Source of the DNA: Halioglobus sp.
GTDB taxonomy: Bacteria; Pseudomonadota; Gammaproteobacteria; Pseudomonadales; Halieaceae
DNA: 64,000 nucleotides
Assembly (NCBI GenBank): GCA_002699145.1
Contig: PABK01000033.1
Span: forward strand, 41,902 to 105,901
Reading direction: 5' to 3'
Shown here: positions 1 through 9,796 of the stretch, in pieces
Position numbering within the stretch: position 1 is the stretch's first letter
How the letters are laid out: every line of letters begins with the position of its first letter
Program-made: the position numbers and the translations under genes
Notes under the pieces: generated by a model
The model's database searches: none
What the model was told of the DNA's origin: nothing
What the model saw: the letters and a program-made list of their open reading frames with translations, nothing else

Positions 1-584
1 TAGAAATCCGCGGCGCTGACCTCCTCGCCCACCAGGTAGTCGCGACCCTGGGCTTGCTGGGCCGCCAGGCGCGCGTCCAGTTCAGCGCTGATGGCTGCCA
101 TTTGCTGCGGCGCCCGGGCCAGCGCCTGTTCCGACCAGCCATACTTGTGCGCCATGCGCGCGATCATCTGGGGGGGCTCGTCCAGTGCCATCATCGGCGC
201 CAGCATCTGCAGACGACGGTTCCAGGCAAAGCCGTCCACGCCGGCGACCAGCGCCGACAGGCCCAGCACCTGGGCGCGCTCGCCGGCGTCTTCGGGCAAC
301 AGCGCCGGCGCGGGAGCCAGGCGCTCGGCGAGCATGAGCAGGTCCAGCCAGTGGCACACCGGCGGCAGGTCCTCGTACACAGCTACCGGCGCCGAGTTCT
401 GCCCGGTCCACGCCTGCAGGTCGGCGTTCTCGCCCCCGCCCTCCTGGAACACCGGGGTGAAAGGAATGCCCTTGTAGGCAAAGATCGACTTGGCCGACTC
501 CCCCCAGGGCCCGGGCACGCCGGCGGTCAGCACCAGGCGCAGGCCCGGGGCGTCCACGGCGTCGGCTACGCTGACATAATCCAT
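1..584 (-). CDS. Glutathione S-transferase-like protein (partial, runs off window start)
   Basis: Reverse-strand translation from the ATG at 584: MDYVSVADAVDAPGLRLVLTAGVPGPWGESAKSIFAYKGIPFTPVFQEGG..., with a GST-like N-terminal and helical C-terminal pattern. Not in the supplied ORF track because it is open at the edge. Confidence 0.6.
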   Translation of the reverse strand, partial: MDYVSVADAVDAPGLRLVLTAGVPGPWGESAKSIFAYKGIPFTPVFQEGGGENADLQAWTGQNSAPVAVYEDLPPVCHWLDLLMLAERLAPAPALLPEDAGERAQVLGLSALVAGVDGFAWNRRLQMLAPMMALDEPPQMIARMAHKYGWSEQALARAPQQMAAISAELDARLAAQQAQGRDYLVGEEVSAADF

Positions 585-747
585 AGACAGTCCTCTATCG
601 TCCGGTCCGGGAGGCTACGGCACGGTCGCCCGCGCGCCACTGCTCGGGGCGCCCTGTCGCAACCGGGCCGGTCAGGTTATAACCCACAAGTATTAAAGTT
701 AGCTCTAGCACCAGAAAAATACCTCATCTTATTGTTTTAGGTGGTTT

Positions 748-1839
748 TTATACCTGGATTGGCGAGTCGTCGGCGGCGTCGTGAGGGCGCTCCCGGCGGC
801 GCAGGGGCAGGGTCGAATCCACCGAGTGGTAGGTGTAGCGCCCCTCCTCGTCCAGACCGCGGAGCAACTGTCCGCGCTGGCAGAGGAAGTTGAGATGCGC
901 CTGGCACTCGCCCAGTGCCATGTCCAGGTTGTGCCCCTCGAGTTTGCGCCTGAACAGCACCGGCAACAGGTCCATGGCCGTGCGCGGCTGCTGCTCGCAG
1001 GCCTCTTCCAGGGCCAGCAGGTGGTCCTCGTGGTGTTCAATCAGGTAGCGTAACCGCTCGTGCAGGCCGCGAAACGGGGTATTGTGCGCGGGCAGTACCA
1101 GCGTGTCCGCCGGCAGGTCCTCGAGAAAGCGCTCCAGGGAATGGAACCAGTCGCGCAGGGGGTTGGCCTCGGGCTCGGTGCCGGGCACGCTGACGTTGGA
1201 GGTGATGCGCGGGATGACCTGGTCGCCGGAGAGCAGGATGTTCAGTTCCGCACAGTACAGGCAGGCGTGCTCCGGCGAGTGCCCGCGACCGATCATCACC
1301 TGCCAGCGCCGCCCGCCAATGATCAGTCGGCCCCCTTCCGTCAGGCGGCGGTAGGCCGTGGGCATGGGCGTGACAATGGACCCGAATCCCTCGAAGTTTT
1401 CCCTGGCCGAGGCGATCTGCGCGTCGCCGTAACCGGCGCGGCGCATATTCTCCTCCATCGCCCAGCTGTAGTGTTCGCGCGTTGTGCGGCTGTAGGCCAG
1501 GCCGGTCAGGTACTCGGCCTCGGTCATGTAGAACGGCGCCCGCCAGCGCTCGCACAACCAGCCGGCCATACCGATATGGTCCGGGTGATGGTGGGTGGAA
1601 AGTACAGCCTTGACCGGCCTGGAGCCCAGGACATCGCGGAACACCCCCTCCCAGAGCTCCTCGGTGGGCCCCAGGGCGATGCCGGTGTCTATCACCCACC
1701 AGCCGTCCTCGTCCTGTAGCAGGTAGAGGTTGATGTGATCCAGCGCCATGGGCAGCGGCATGCGCAGCCACAGTACGCCCTCGGCGATTTCGCGGGTTTC
1801 CCCCGCCGCCGGCACGTCCTGGAAGGGGTAGTCCAGCAC
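748..1839 (-). CDS. MBL-fold metallo-hydrolase
   Basis: THHHPDHIGMAGWL metal-binding motif and N-terminal beta-lactamase-like fold pattern. Confidence 0.9.
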   Translation of the reverse strand: MLDYPFQDVPAAGETREIAEGVLWLRMPLPMALDHINLYLLQDEDGWWVIDTGIALGPTEELWEGVFRDVLGSRPVKAVLSTHHHPDHIGMAGWLCERWRAPFYMTEAEYLTGLAYSRTTREHYSWAMEENMRRAGYGDAQIASARENFEGFGSIVTPMPTAYRRLTEGGRLIIGGRRWQVMIGRGHSPEHACLYCAELNILLSGDQVIPRITSNVSVPGTEPEANPLRDWFHSLERFLEDLPADTLVLPAHNTPFRGLHERLRYLIEHHEDHLLALEEACEQQPRTAMDLLPVLFRRKLEGHNLDMALGECQAHLNFLCQRGQLLRGLDEEGRYTYHSVDSTLPLRRRERPHDAADDSPIQV

Positions 1840-2316
1840 CTACAGCCCCAGTTCCTTGATCAGAGCGATGACGTCATCGTGATGCGTCTTGGTCTTGACC
1901 TTGTCCATGATGTGCTTGAGGCGCCCGTCCTTGCCAATGATGAAGGTGGTGCGCAGCACGCCCATGAATTCCCGTCCCATGAACTTTTTCAGCCCCCAGG
2001 CGCCGTATTTTTCCGTCACCTTGTGGTCCTCATCCGACAGCAGGGTGAAATTCAGATCCTGCTTGTCGATAAACCTGCCCAGCCGGGCCACCGGGTCGGG
2101 ACTCACGCCCAGCACCACGGTGTCGAGCCTGGCCAGCGCTTTCTTGCTGTCGCGGATACCGCAGGCCTGCACGGTACAGCCGGGGGTCATGGCCTTGGGA
2201 TAAAAGTACAGCACCACGTTTTTCTCGCCGCGGAAATCCTTCAGGGCCACCTTGTTGCCGCCCTGGTCCAACAGGGTGAAGGCCGGCGCCATGTTGCCGA
2301 GCTTGGGAAACGCCAT
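1840..2316 (-). CDS. Peroxiredoxin (AhpC/TSA, BCP type)
   Basis: YFYPKAMTPGCTVQACGIRD motif. Confidence 0.9.
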   Translation of the reverse strand: MAFPKLGNMAPAFTLLDQGGNKVALKDFRGEKNVVLYFYPKAMTPGCTVQACGIRDSKKALARLDTVVLGVSPDPVARLGRFIDKQDLNFTLLSDEDHKVTEKYGAWGLKKFMGREFMGVLRTTFIIGKDGRLKHIMDKVKTKTHHDDVIALIKELGL

Positions 2317-2388
2317 AACAGTTCCTCCTGGTCGATGTGTTGCTTGCCTCTTGGCCGGCGGCGCGACCTGGCCGCGCCCGGGCCGGTA

Positions 2389-2955
2389 TTACCTCGCGCC
2401 CCTGGCGGACAGGTCTATCGCCGATACGCGCACGGGAAATTCGCCGTCGGTAGCGTCGGCGAAGTATTCGCGCAGTGTCTCGTACACCACGGGAAAGGCG
2501 ATATTGTCCCAGGGCAGGTCGTCTTCGCGGTAAAGTTCAGTCTCCAGGCTCTCGGGACCGACCCCGTACTCGCCATCATCCAGGTCGCAGCGGTAGAACA
2601 TGTAGACCTGGCTGATGTGGGGCACGTCGAATACGCGGTAAAGATCCAGGTTGCTCACCCTGGCCCGGGCCTCCTCCCAGGTTTCCCGGGCCGCGCCCTG
2701 CACCGTGGTCTCGCCGTTTTCCATGAACCCCGCGGGCAGTGTCCAGTAATTCCTGCGCGGCTCTATCGCGCGCTTGCACAGCAGCACCCTGCCCTCGTAC
2801 ACGGGCAGGCAGCCGACAATAACCCGGGGGTTGCTGTAGTGAATCAGTTCGCAGCTGGTACAGATGTGCCGCTCGCGGTCGTCGCCCGCGGGAATACGCA
2901 ACACGACCCGGTTGCCGCAACTGGAGCAGAATTTCATCGCTTGGACCGACGACAA
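2389..2955 (-). CDS. NUDIX hydrolase with N-terminal zinc ribbon
   Basis: CSSCG...CTSC zinc ribbon; Nudix box-like GFMENGETTVQGAARETWEEA. Confidence 0.9.
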   Translation of the reverse strand: MSSVQAMKFCSSCGNRVVLRIPAGDDRERHICTSCELIHYSNPRVIVGCLPVYEGRVLLCKRAIEPRRNYWTLPAGFMENGETTVQGAARETWEEARARVSNLDLYRVFDVPHISQVYMFYRCDLDDGEYGVGPESLETELYREDDLPWDNIAFPVVYETLREYFADATDGEFPVRVSAIDLSARGAR

Positions 2956-3010
2956 TACAAGCTGGCCAGTATAAGGCCTGCGCCGTAATTGGAACAGGCC
3001 GGCGCAACGC

Positions 3011-3487
3011 TCAGGAGAGCTCGCGATACCCCCCGGAGTAGAACACCAGCGGCTCGCCGTCGGCGCGGCTGAGCATCTCGTGCACGCGGCCGACGATAAT
3101 CAGGTGGTCACCGCCCTCGTGGGTCGCCTCCAGTTCGCAGTCGAAACTGACCAGGGCGTCGCGGATAATCGGCGCGCCGAACTTGCCAGGACTGAAGTGA
3201 TCCGGCGCCAGCGTGTGCTCGCCTTTCTTCGCGTACTGGTTGGACAGGGCCTGCTGCTCCAGCGACAGTACATTGATGGCGAAGTAGTTCGGCGTGGCGA
3301 AATGCGCGTAGACATCGGAGTTGTTCTGCAGGTTCCACAACACCAGCGGCGGGTCCAGCGACACCGAGGAAAAGGAATTCGCGGTCAGCGCCAGCGGCTC
3401 GCCGTCCTCGGTGACGGTGGTGATCAGGCAGACCCCCGTGGCAAAGCGCCCCAGCGCATTTCTCAGTTCACGTCCATCAAAACTCAT
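3011..3487 (-). CDS. Flavin reductase family protein
   Basis: FATGVCLITTVTEDGEPLALTANSFSSVSLDPPLVLW is typical of flavin reductase-like domains. Confidence 0.9.
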   Translation of the reverse strand: MSFDGRELRNALGRFATGVCLITTVTEDGEPLALTANSFSSVSLDPPLVLWNLQNNSDVYAHFATPNYFAINVLSLEQQALSNQYAKKGEHTLAPDHFSPGKFGAPIIRDALVSFDCELEATHEGGDHLIIVGRVHEMLSRADGEPLVFYSGGYRELS

Positions 3488-3561
3488 AGTGCTATTCTCC
3501 GTTATCGCCAGGCACAGGCTGCGCTATTGGAGCGCAGGTCAATGCCGTACACATCCCCTAT

Positions 3562-4038
3562 TCAGGCTACGCCGCCGCGCCAGCGCCGCGCGCGCGCGTC
3601 ATCCGAGCTGCGCGGCGCCACCCAGTGTTCGCCGGCGGGGCCCGTTTCCTTTTTCCAGAAAGGCGCCCGGGTTTTCAGGTAATCCATAATGAACTCGCAG
3701 GCCTCGAACGCCGCCTCGCGGTGCGCGCTGGCGGCGCCCACCCAGACCACCGGGTCCCCGGGCTGCAGCAGGCCGACGCGGTGCACCACACTGGTGGCGA
3801 GCAGCGGCCAGCGCCGGCAGGCCTCATCCAGTATCTGCTCGATGCTCGACTCGGTCATGCCCGGGTAGTGTTCCAGCCGCATACTGCTCACCGAGCGCTG
3901 CTCGTTGTCGCAGCGCACGTAGCCGGTGAAGGTCGCCACGGCGCCCTCCGCCGCGTCGCCGCGCAACAGCCCGCGCTGCAGTGCGGCGACATCGAACTCC
4001 GCCTCCTGTACCAGTACCGATGTGCGCGCAGCGCCCAC
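3562..4038 (-). CDS. moaE: Molybdopterin synthase catalytic subunit MoaE
   Basis: EGAVATFTGYVR, LEHYPGMTE and APFWKKE motifs; adjacent to moaD and moaC. Confidence 0.93.
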   Translation of the reverse strand: MGAARTSVLVQEAEFDVAALQRGLLRGDAAEGAVATFTGYVRCDNEQRSVSSMRLEHYPGMTESSIEQILDEACRRWPLLATSVVHRVGLLQPGDPVVWVGAASAHREAAFEACEFIMDYLKTRAPFWKKETGPAGEHWVAPRSSDDARARRWRGGVA

Positions 4039-4042
4039 CGCC

Positions 4043-4297
4043 TCAGCCCCCGGTCACCGGCGGGAAGAACGCCACCTCGTCGCCATCGGCCAGCGCGCAG
4101 TCACCCTGTACCACGACCTGGTTCACGGCGCGGATCATGTTGTCCTCTTCGAGCACCTCGCGCCAGCGCGCGCCGTGCTGCGCGCACAGGCTGTCCTGCA
4201 GGGCATCCAGGCGCGCCACCTGCTCGCTCCAGGGCAGTTCCAGTTGTGCGCAGTCCAGGGTCTCGCGCACACGGGCGAAAAACAAAACCTTCAGCAT
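4043..4297 (-). CDS. moaD: Molybdopterin synthase sulfur carrier subunit MoaD
   Basis: Small ubiquitin-like protein ending [12 protein letters not shown]. Confidence 0.92.
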   Translation of the reverse strand: MLKVLFFARVRETLDCAQLELPWSEQVARLDALQDSLCAQHGARWREVLEEDNMIRAVNQVVVQGDCALADGDEVAFFPPVTGG

Positions 4298-4785
4298 GCG
4301 CCGTCCCCGGCCTCGCGCTGCCAGTCACCGGACTTGCCACCGGACTTGCTGCGCAGTTCCACATCCGTGATGCGCATGCCGCGGTCCACGGCCTTGCACA
4401 TGTCGTAGATGGTCAGGGCGGCGACGGAAACGGCCGTCAGCGCCTCCATCTCCACCCCGGTCTTGCCGGAGACCCGACAGCTCGCTTCCACCTGCAGCGC
4501 GCTGGCCTCGTGGTCGAACTCGAAATTGACATCCACGGCGTTGAGCATCAGCGGGTGGCACAGCGGAATCAGCGAGGAGGTCTGCTTGGCGGCCTGGATG
4601 CCGGCGATCCTGGCCACGGCGAGCACATCGCCCTTGGCGTGGCCGCCCTGGTCGATCAGCGCCAGGGTTTGCGGCAGCATGCGCACCGTCGCCCCGGCCA
4701 CGGCGACGCGCTCGGTGACGTTTTTGGCGCCGACATCGACCATGCGCGCGGCCCCTTGTTCGTCCAGGTGGGTAAGTCGGCTCAT
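4291..4785 (-). CDS. moaC: Cyclic pyranopterin monophosphate synthase MoaC
   Basis: [15 protein letters not shown] and [28 protein letters not shown] motifs. Confidence 0.95.
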   Translation of the reverse strand: MSRLTHLDEQGAARMVDVGAKNVTERVAVAGATVRMLPQTLALIDQGGHAKGDVLAVARIAGIQAAKQTSSLIPLCHPLMLNAVDVNFEFDHEASALQVEASCRVSGKTGVEMEALTAVSVAALTIYDMCKAVDRGMRITDVELRSKSGGKSGDWQREAGDGAC

Positions 4786-4952
4786 CGCTGTGCGTGTACA
4801 TCCGGTAAAAACTGACGGCTGAGTCTATCCAAACGCGCGCCGGATTGACAGTTGCACGCTGAGCGCTGCGGTCAGGGATTTTGGCCGCGCGAGCCTTTCT
4901 CTGTGTGGCCGGGGTGGCGTAACCTTGGCCGCTCAGCGCGAGGAGGCGGATC

Positions 4953-5969
4953 ATGGCAAAACTATCACTGGGGCTACAGCTCGGCTACTGGGGCGCCCTG
5001 CCCCCGGGGAATGCACACGTGGAGATGGCGCAGGAGGCGGAACGGCTGGGTTTCGACTCGGTGTGGTGCGCGGAATCCTGGGGCAATGACGTGTTCACGC
5101 CGCTGGCCTGGATCGGCGCGCACACGGAAAAAGTGCGCCTGGGAACAGCGGTGGCGCAGCTCTCCGCGCGCACCCCCACCGCCTGCGCCATGGCGACACT
5201 GGCCCTGGACCACCTTTCCGGCGGCCGCATGATCCTCGGCCTGGGCGTGTCCGGCCCGCAGGTCGTGGAGGGCTGGTACGGCCAGCCCTACAGCAAACCC
5301 GTGACGCGGACCCGGGATTACGTCGACATCATCCGCAAGGTGCTGGCGCGCCGTGAGCCGGTGACCAGCGACAGCGAGGCCTATCCCCTGCCGTACAACG
5401 GCCCGGGGGCCTGGGGTATGGGCAAGCCGCTCAAGCCCATCACTCACCCGCTGCGCGCCGACGTGCCCATCTTTATCGGCGCGGAGGGGCCGAAGAACGT
5501 TACCCAGACCGCGGAAATCGCCGACGGCTGGCTGCCCCTGTACTACTCACCGTACCGACAGGAGGTGTACGCGGACCAGATTGCCGGGGCGAAGGACGGC
5601 TTCGAGATCTGCCCGACGGTGATGGTGAGCATCAACGACAACCTGGAGGAGGCGCTGTACCCGGTCAAGGCCATGCTGGGCTTCTATATCGGCGGCATGG
5701 GCTCGGCCAAACGCAACTTCCACAAGGAGCTGATGGCGCGCATGGGCTTCCCCGACGAGGCCGACGAGGTGCAGCGCCTGTTCATGGCCGGCCAGCGCGA
5801 CCGCGCTATCGAGGCGGTGCCGACCCAGTTCGCCGACGAGATTTCCCTGTGCGGCCCGAAGGCGCGTATTCGGGAAAAGCTGGTCGACTGGGAAAACTCG
5901 CCGGTCACCTCGCTGCTCATCAACGGCGAGCCCCAGTTACTGCGCGACATGGCCGAACTCACCCTGTAA
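4953..5969 (+). CDS. LLM class (F420/flavin-dependent luciferase-like) oxidoreductase
   Basis: Luciferase-like fold pattern: HVEMAQEAERLGFDSVWCAE..., TACAMATLALDHLSGGRMILGLGVSGPQVVEGWYG. Confidence 0.88.
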   Translation: MAKLSLGLQLGYWGALPPGNAHVEMAQEAERLGFDSVWCAESWGNDVFTPLAWIGAHTEKVRLGTAVAQLSARTPTACAMATLALDHLSGGRMILGLGVSGPQVVEGWYGQPYSKPVTRTRDYVDIIRKVLARREPVTSDSEAYPLPYNGPGAWGMGKPLKPITHPLRADVPIFIGAEGPKNVTQTAEIADGWLPLYYSPYRQEVYADQIAGAKDGFEICPTVMVSINDNLEEALYPVKAMLGFYIGGMGSAKRNFHKELMARMGFPDEADEVQRLFMAGQRDRAIEAVPTQFADEISLCGPKARIREKLVDWENSPVTSLLINGEPQLLRDMAELTL

Positions 5970-6077
5970 TCCCCGGGGGCCGGCGCGCCCCCTTCCCCCG
6001 GCCTGCGCAAAGGCGCTATGCTGCCGGCACAATAACAGCGCGGCGCCAGACAACGGCCGCCACGGAGGTCCTGCGCC

Positions 6078-8210
6078 ATGTCTCGCCCCGCCGCGGCCGT
6101 TTTCGGCCTGCTCGTCCTCACGCTGCTCCCGTCCCTGTCCGCCTGCAACGCACCCGGCGCCGCCCCGCCCGGCCTGGCGGCGGCCGTGGACGAGCGGCGG
6201 CTGGTTGCCGCCGACGCCGAGCCGGGGCAATGGATGTCCCACGGGCGCAGTTACGCGGAACAACGTTACAGCCCCCTGGACGACATCGACACGGGCAACG
6301 TGCGCGAACTGGGCCTGGCCTGGTCCTTCGACCTGCAGACCGAGCGCGGCATCGAGGCGACCTCCCTGGTGGTGGACGGCGTCATGTATACCACCTCCGC
6401 CTGGAGTATCGTCCACGCCCTGGATGCGAAGACCGGCGCGCCGCTGTGGCGCTACGACCCACAGGTCCCGCGCGCCAAGGCCAAGCACACCTGCTGCGAC
6501 GTGGTGAACCGCGGCGTGGCCGTATGGCGTGGCCAGGTGTTCCTCGGCGCGCTGGACGGGCGCCTTATCGCGCTGGATGCGAAAACCGGCGCGCTCAACT
6601 GGGAGGTGGCCACGGTCGACCCCGCCCTGCCCTACACCATCACCGGGGCGCCGCGCGTGGTCAAGGACAAGGTGCTGATCGGCAACGGCGGCGCCGAGTT
6701 CGGCGTGCGCGGCTTTATCAGCGCCTACAACGTCGACGACGGCACGCTGGCCTGGCGCTTTTACACCGTGCCCGGCGACCCCGCGCTGGGCTTTGAGAAC
6801 GACGCCATGAAAAGGGCGGCGCAGACCTGGAATGGCAACTGGTGGGAACTGGGCGGCGGTGGCGGCACCGTGTGGGATTCCATGGCCTACGACCCGCAGC
6901 TGGACCTGCTCTACTTCGGCGTCGGCAACGGCACACCCTGGAACCGGGAAATCCGCTCGCCCGGCGGCGGCGACAATCTCTTCCTGTCCTCCATCGTGGC
7001 GGTGCGCCCGGACAGCGGCGAGTACGTGTGGCACTACCAGACCACGCCGGGGGAGAGCTGGGACTACACCGCCACCCAGCACATCATCCTGGCCGACCTG
7101 GACATCGACGGGCGCCAGCGCCAGGTGCTGATGCAGGCGCCGAAAAACGGCTTTTTCTACGTGCTGGACCGCGCCACTGGCGAGCTGTTGTCGGCGGAAA
7201 ACTACATCGACATCAACTGGGCCACCCACGTGGACATGGCCAGTGGCCGCCCGGTGGAGGTGCCCGGGGCGCGCTACCGCGAGACGCCCTACCTCACCTA
7301 TCCCTCTTACCTGGGCGGGCACAACTGGCACTCCATGTCCTACAGCCGCGACACCGGCCTGGTGTATATCCCCGTGCTGGATTTCCCCGCCAATTACGGA
7401 CAGCCGGAGCAGTTCCGCTACAACCCGGGCGTGGCCAATACCGGGGCGGACGGCATCGCCGGCAGCCTGCCCGACGCCCAGGCCGAGCGCGACGCCATGC
7501 GTGCCCTGATCAAGGGGCGCCTGCTGGCCTGGGACCCGGTACAACAGCGCGAGGCCTGGCGCGTGGAACACAGCGGTCCCTGGAACGGCGGCGTGCTCTC
7601 CACCGCCGGCAAGCTGCTCTTCCAGGGCACTGCCGACGGCCGCTTCGTCGCCTATCGCACAGACGATGGCAGTGCGTTGTGGTCCTTCCCCACCCAGACC
7701 GGCGTGGTCGCCGCACCCATCACCTACAGCGTGGACGGCGAGCAGTACGTCTCCATCAATGTCGGCTGGGGCGGCGCCTTCGCGCTGGTGTTCGGCGAGT
7801 TCGTGCAGAGCGACAGCCTGCCCAACGTCAGCAGGGTACTCACCTTCAAGCTCGGCGCCACGGGCGAGCTGCCCCCGGTCGAGTGGCAGCCCTCGGTGGT
7901 GTTCAACCCGCCGCCGCAGCAGGCCGACGCGACCACCCTGCGGCGCGGCTACGCGCTGTACCAGGATGTCTGCATGGGCTGCCACGGCCTCAACGCGGTG
8001 TCCGGCCTGCTCATCCCGGACCTGCGCGGCTCGGCCTACCTGTGGGACGAACAGGGCTGGCAGGAGGTGGTGCGCGGCGGCAAACTGGCCGCGCGCGGCA
8101 TGGCCGCCTTTGGCGACAACCTCGGTACGGACGAAGCAGAGGCGATTCGCCAGTACGTGATCCAGCAGGCCCATCGCGGGCGCGAGGTACGGCGGGCGGC
8201 CAGCGAATGA
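6078..8210 (+). CDS. PQQ-dependent alcohol dehydrogenase with C-terminal cytochrome c domain (quinohemoprotein)
   Basis: Lipoprotein-like N-terminus, vicinal CC (KHTCCDVV), ESWDYTATQHIILADL, APKNGFFYVLDRATGELL, and C-terminal CMGCHG heme motif. Confidence 0.92.
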   Translation: MSRPAAAVFGLLVLTLLPSLSACNAPGAAPPGLAAAVDERRLVAADAEPGQWMSHGRSYAEQRYSPLDDIDTGNVRELGLAWSFDLQTERGIEATSLVVDGVMYTTSAWSIVHALDAKTGAPLWRYDPQVPRAKAKHTCCDVVNRGVAVWRGQVFLGALDGRLIALDAKTGALNWEVATVDPALPYTITGAPRVVKDKVLIGNGGAEFGVRGFISAYNVDDGTLAWRFYTVPGDPALGFENDAMKRAAQTWNGNWWELGGGGGTVWDSMAYDPQLDLLYFGVGNGTPWNREIRSPGGGDNLFLSSIVAVRPDSGEYVWHYQTTPGESWDYTATQHIILADLDIDGRQRQVLMQAPKNGFFYVLDRATGELLSAENYIDINWATHVDMASGRPVEVPGARYRETPYLTYPSYLGGHNWHSMSYSRDTGLVYIPVLDFPANYGQPEQFRYNPGVANTGADGIAGSLPDAQAERDAMRALIKGRLLAWDPVQQREAWRVEHSGPWNGGVLSTAGKLLFQGTADGRFVAYRTDDGSALWSFPTQTGVVAAPITYSVDGEQYVSINVGWGGAFALVFGEFVQSDSLPNVSRVLTFKLGATGELPPVEWQPSVVFNPPPQQADATTLRRGYALYQDVCMGCHGLNAVSGLLIPDLRGSAYLWDEQGWQEVVRGGKLAARGMAAFGDNLGTDEAEAIRQYVIQQAHRGREVRRAASE

Positions 8211-8229
8211 CAACAGCCATCCTCCCCAC

Positions 8230-8630
8230 GTCGCTACTGGCTCTGAACCGTATCACGTCCGGGTAACCGGTATTTTTCCCATTTATCTCCAGCACCCGGG
8301 CGTGATCCTGCAAGAGCGCCGCATTGAAGAAGCTCAGGCGAAAAGCGTTGTGAAACGCGCCCATCACCACGATATTCCGGCCGGCATGCAGTTCGCAGGG
8401 ATGCCCCATTTGACGGTTTCCTCCGGGTCCAGTTGAATGCACAGGCGTCGAAACCCGCGCAATCCCTCGGCCCACTGACTGGTGGCGGACCTGCGAACCC
8501 TTCCGCACGCTCTCCGTATTGAGCAGGCTGTAGTGACAGGCCGGTATCCAGCGTTGCCAGTTGGGATAGTCCAGCACCACGTCGAATACCGAAGCCACGG
8601 GCGCCGGGACAATGCTCAGTACCCAAGGAA
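8230..8630 (-). pseudogene. SRPBCC/START-like family gene, apparently frameshifted
   Basis: Similarity-like segments fall in different minus-strand frames: SVFDVVLDYPNWQRWIPACHYSLLNTESVRKGSQV, then GLRGFRRLCIQLDPEETVKWGIP, then NAALLQDHARVLEINGKNTGYPDVIRF. Confidence 0.45.
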
Positions 8631-8748
8631 AGCGATTACTACCTGTGATGGCATTCTACCCAACTCCCCCGGTCGCGCTTGAACCGCCGGGCGACGCCGT
8701 CAGCGATTTTTACAGCTGCGCGTTTTATGACAGCCCTGTAACAATTAA

Positions 8749-8766
8749 GTCTTTGATTTCAAAGAC
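8749..8766. repeat. Perfect palindrome GTCTTTGA-TT-TCAAAGAC
   Basis: 8-bp arms with a 2-bp centre, immediately upstream of a -24/-12 element. Confidence 0.8.
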
Positions 8767-8767
8767 A

Positions 8768-8783
8768 TGGCCCACTTCTTGCT
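8768..8783 (+). promoter_or_regulatory. Candidate sigma54 -24/-12 promoter
   Basis: TGGCCC-ACTTC-TTGCT matches the TGGCAC-N5-TTGCW consensus with correct GG/GC spacing; about 73 nt upstream of the PEP-CTERM CDS. Confidence 0.6.
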
Positions 8784-8855
8784 CATTACCGAGCGCACCC
8801 CGCCGGCTTCAGCAGGTGGCGGCAACGACTCTCGGTAAGAAACGGAACAGGAACC

Positions 8856-9626
8856 ATGACGATACAGGTAACGAAAGCACACATCGCCAGGCACTGGCTG
8901 GCCGCGCTCGCGGTCGCGCTGTGTACCGCACCTTCGCACGCCATGCTGGTAACCACACCTGCGGGCGCCGATGCCACAGAGGGCAACTCCAGCAACTGCA
9001 TACCCGTGACCGGCTGTGTGGACAGCGATCGCTACCAGCAGGTCTACGACAGCTCGCTGTTCACCTCGGTGAGTGGGCCGCAGGACATCACCGAGTTGCT
9101 GTTCCGCCGCGACCTCACCAGCCCGGCGCCCTTCTCCGTCGACTTTTCCAACGTGGTGATCAGCCTGTCCACCACCCAGGCATCCGCCGCCACGCTGAGT
9201 ACAAACTTCGCGAACAATGTGGGAGCCGACGCCGTGGACGTGTACAGCGGCGCACTGACCGTCGCGTCCGCCTCGGCCGGCGGCGTGCCAGCCCCGCTGG
9301 ATATATCGGTGGTGCTGCAGCAGGCGTTCACCTATGACCCCGCCCAGGGCAACCTGCTGCTGGAATGGGTCAATCTCGGCGGCGAGAGCTATTCAGGGTT
9401 TTTTGCCGACAGCGTGTTCGACCACAACGACGGCACCGCGCGGATTATCGGCTTCGCCCCGGGCTCAGCCACCGGCCTGGCGGACACCAGCGGCCTGGTG
9501 ACCGCTTTCCGGCTGGGCGCGGCCGAGGTGGCGTTGCCCTCCACACTGGCATTGTTTGGGATCGGGGTAGCGGGGATGCTGGCGGGGCGTGGGCGCAACA
9601 GCGCTGCACTATCTCAAACACAGTAG
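8856..9626 (+). CDS. Secreted PEP-CTERM-like sorting-domain protein
   Basis: N-terminal signal peptide (WLAALAVALCTAPSHA) and C-terminal ALPSTLALFGIGVAGMLAGRGR, resembling the PEP-CTERM motif, TM helix and basic tail. Confidence 0.75.
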   Translation: MTIQVTKAHIARHWLAALAVALCTAPSHAMLVTTPAGADATEGNSSNCIPVTGCVDSDRYQQVYDSSLFTSVSGPQDITELLFRRDLTSPAPFSVDFSNVVISLSTTQASAATLSTNFANNVGADAVDVYSGALTVASASAGGVPAPLDISVVLQQAFTYDPAQGNLLLEWVNLGGESYSGFFADSVFDHNDGTARIIGFAPGSATGLADTSGLVTAFRLGAAEVALPSTLALFGIGVAGMLAGRGRNSAALSQTQ

Positions 9627-9796
9627 TTTCCCGGTGATCGAACAGACGCTACTGCCTTGCAAACCCATGTACGGAGGTATCTGCCTGGTACCGCCCCCGT
9701 CGTATTCACGAAAGCGGTGATGGCTTCACCCCGGCGTTGCCGGGGGGTATCACATCTTGCAGGTGGGCAGCAGATTGAAATGAAATCGGTTGCAGT

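Noticed and set aside
3562-4785. Moco riboswitch for the moa genes
   Set aside because: The short region upstream of moaC has no structure I could confidently match to the Moco RNA motif.
5937-8213. 758-aa minus-strand ORF
   Set aside because: Antisense shadow of the PQQ dehydrogenase, with no protein-like motif pattern.
9720-9760. Hairpin CCCCGGCGTTGCCGGGG after the PEP-CTERM gene as a terminator
   Set aside because: Stem is convincing but no T-tract follows on the plus strand and none is clear on the minus strand.
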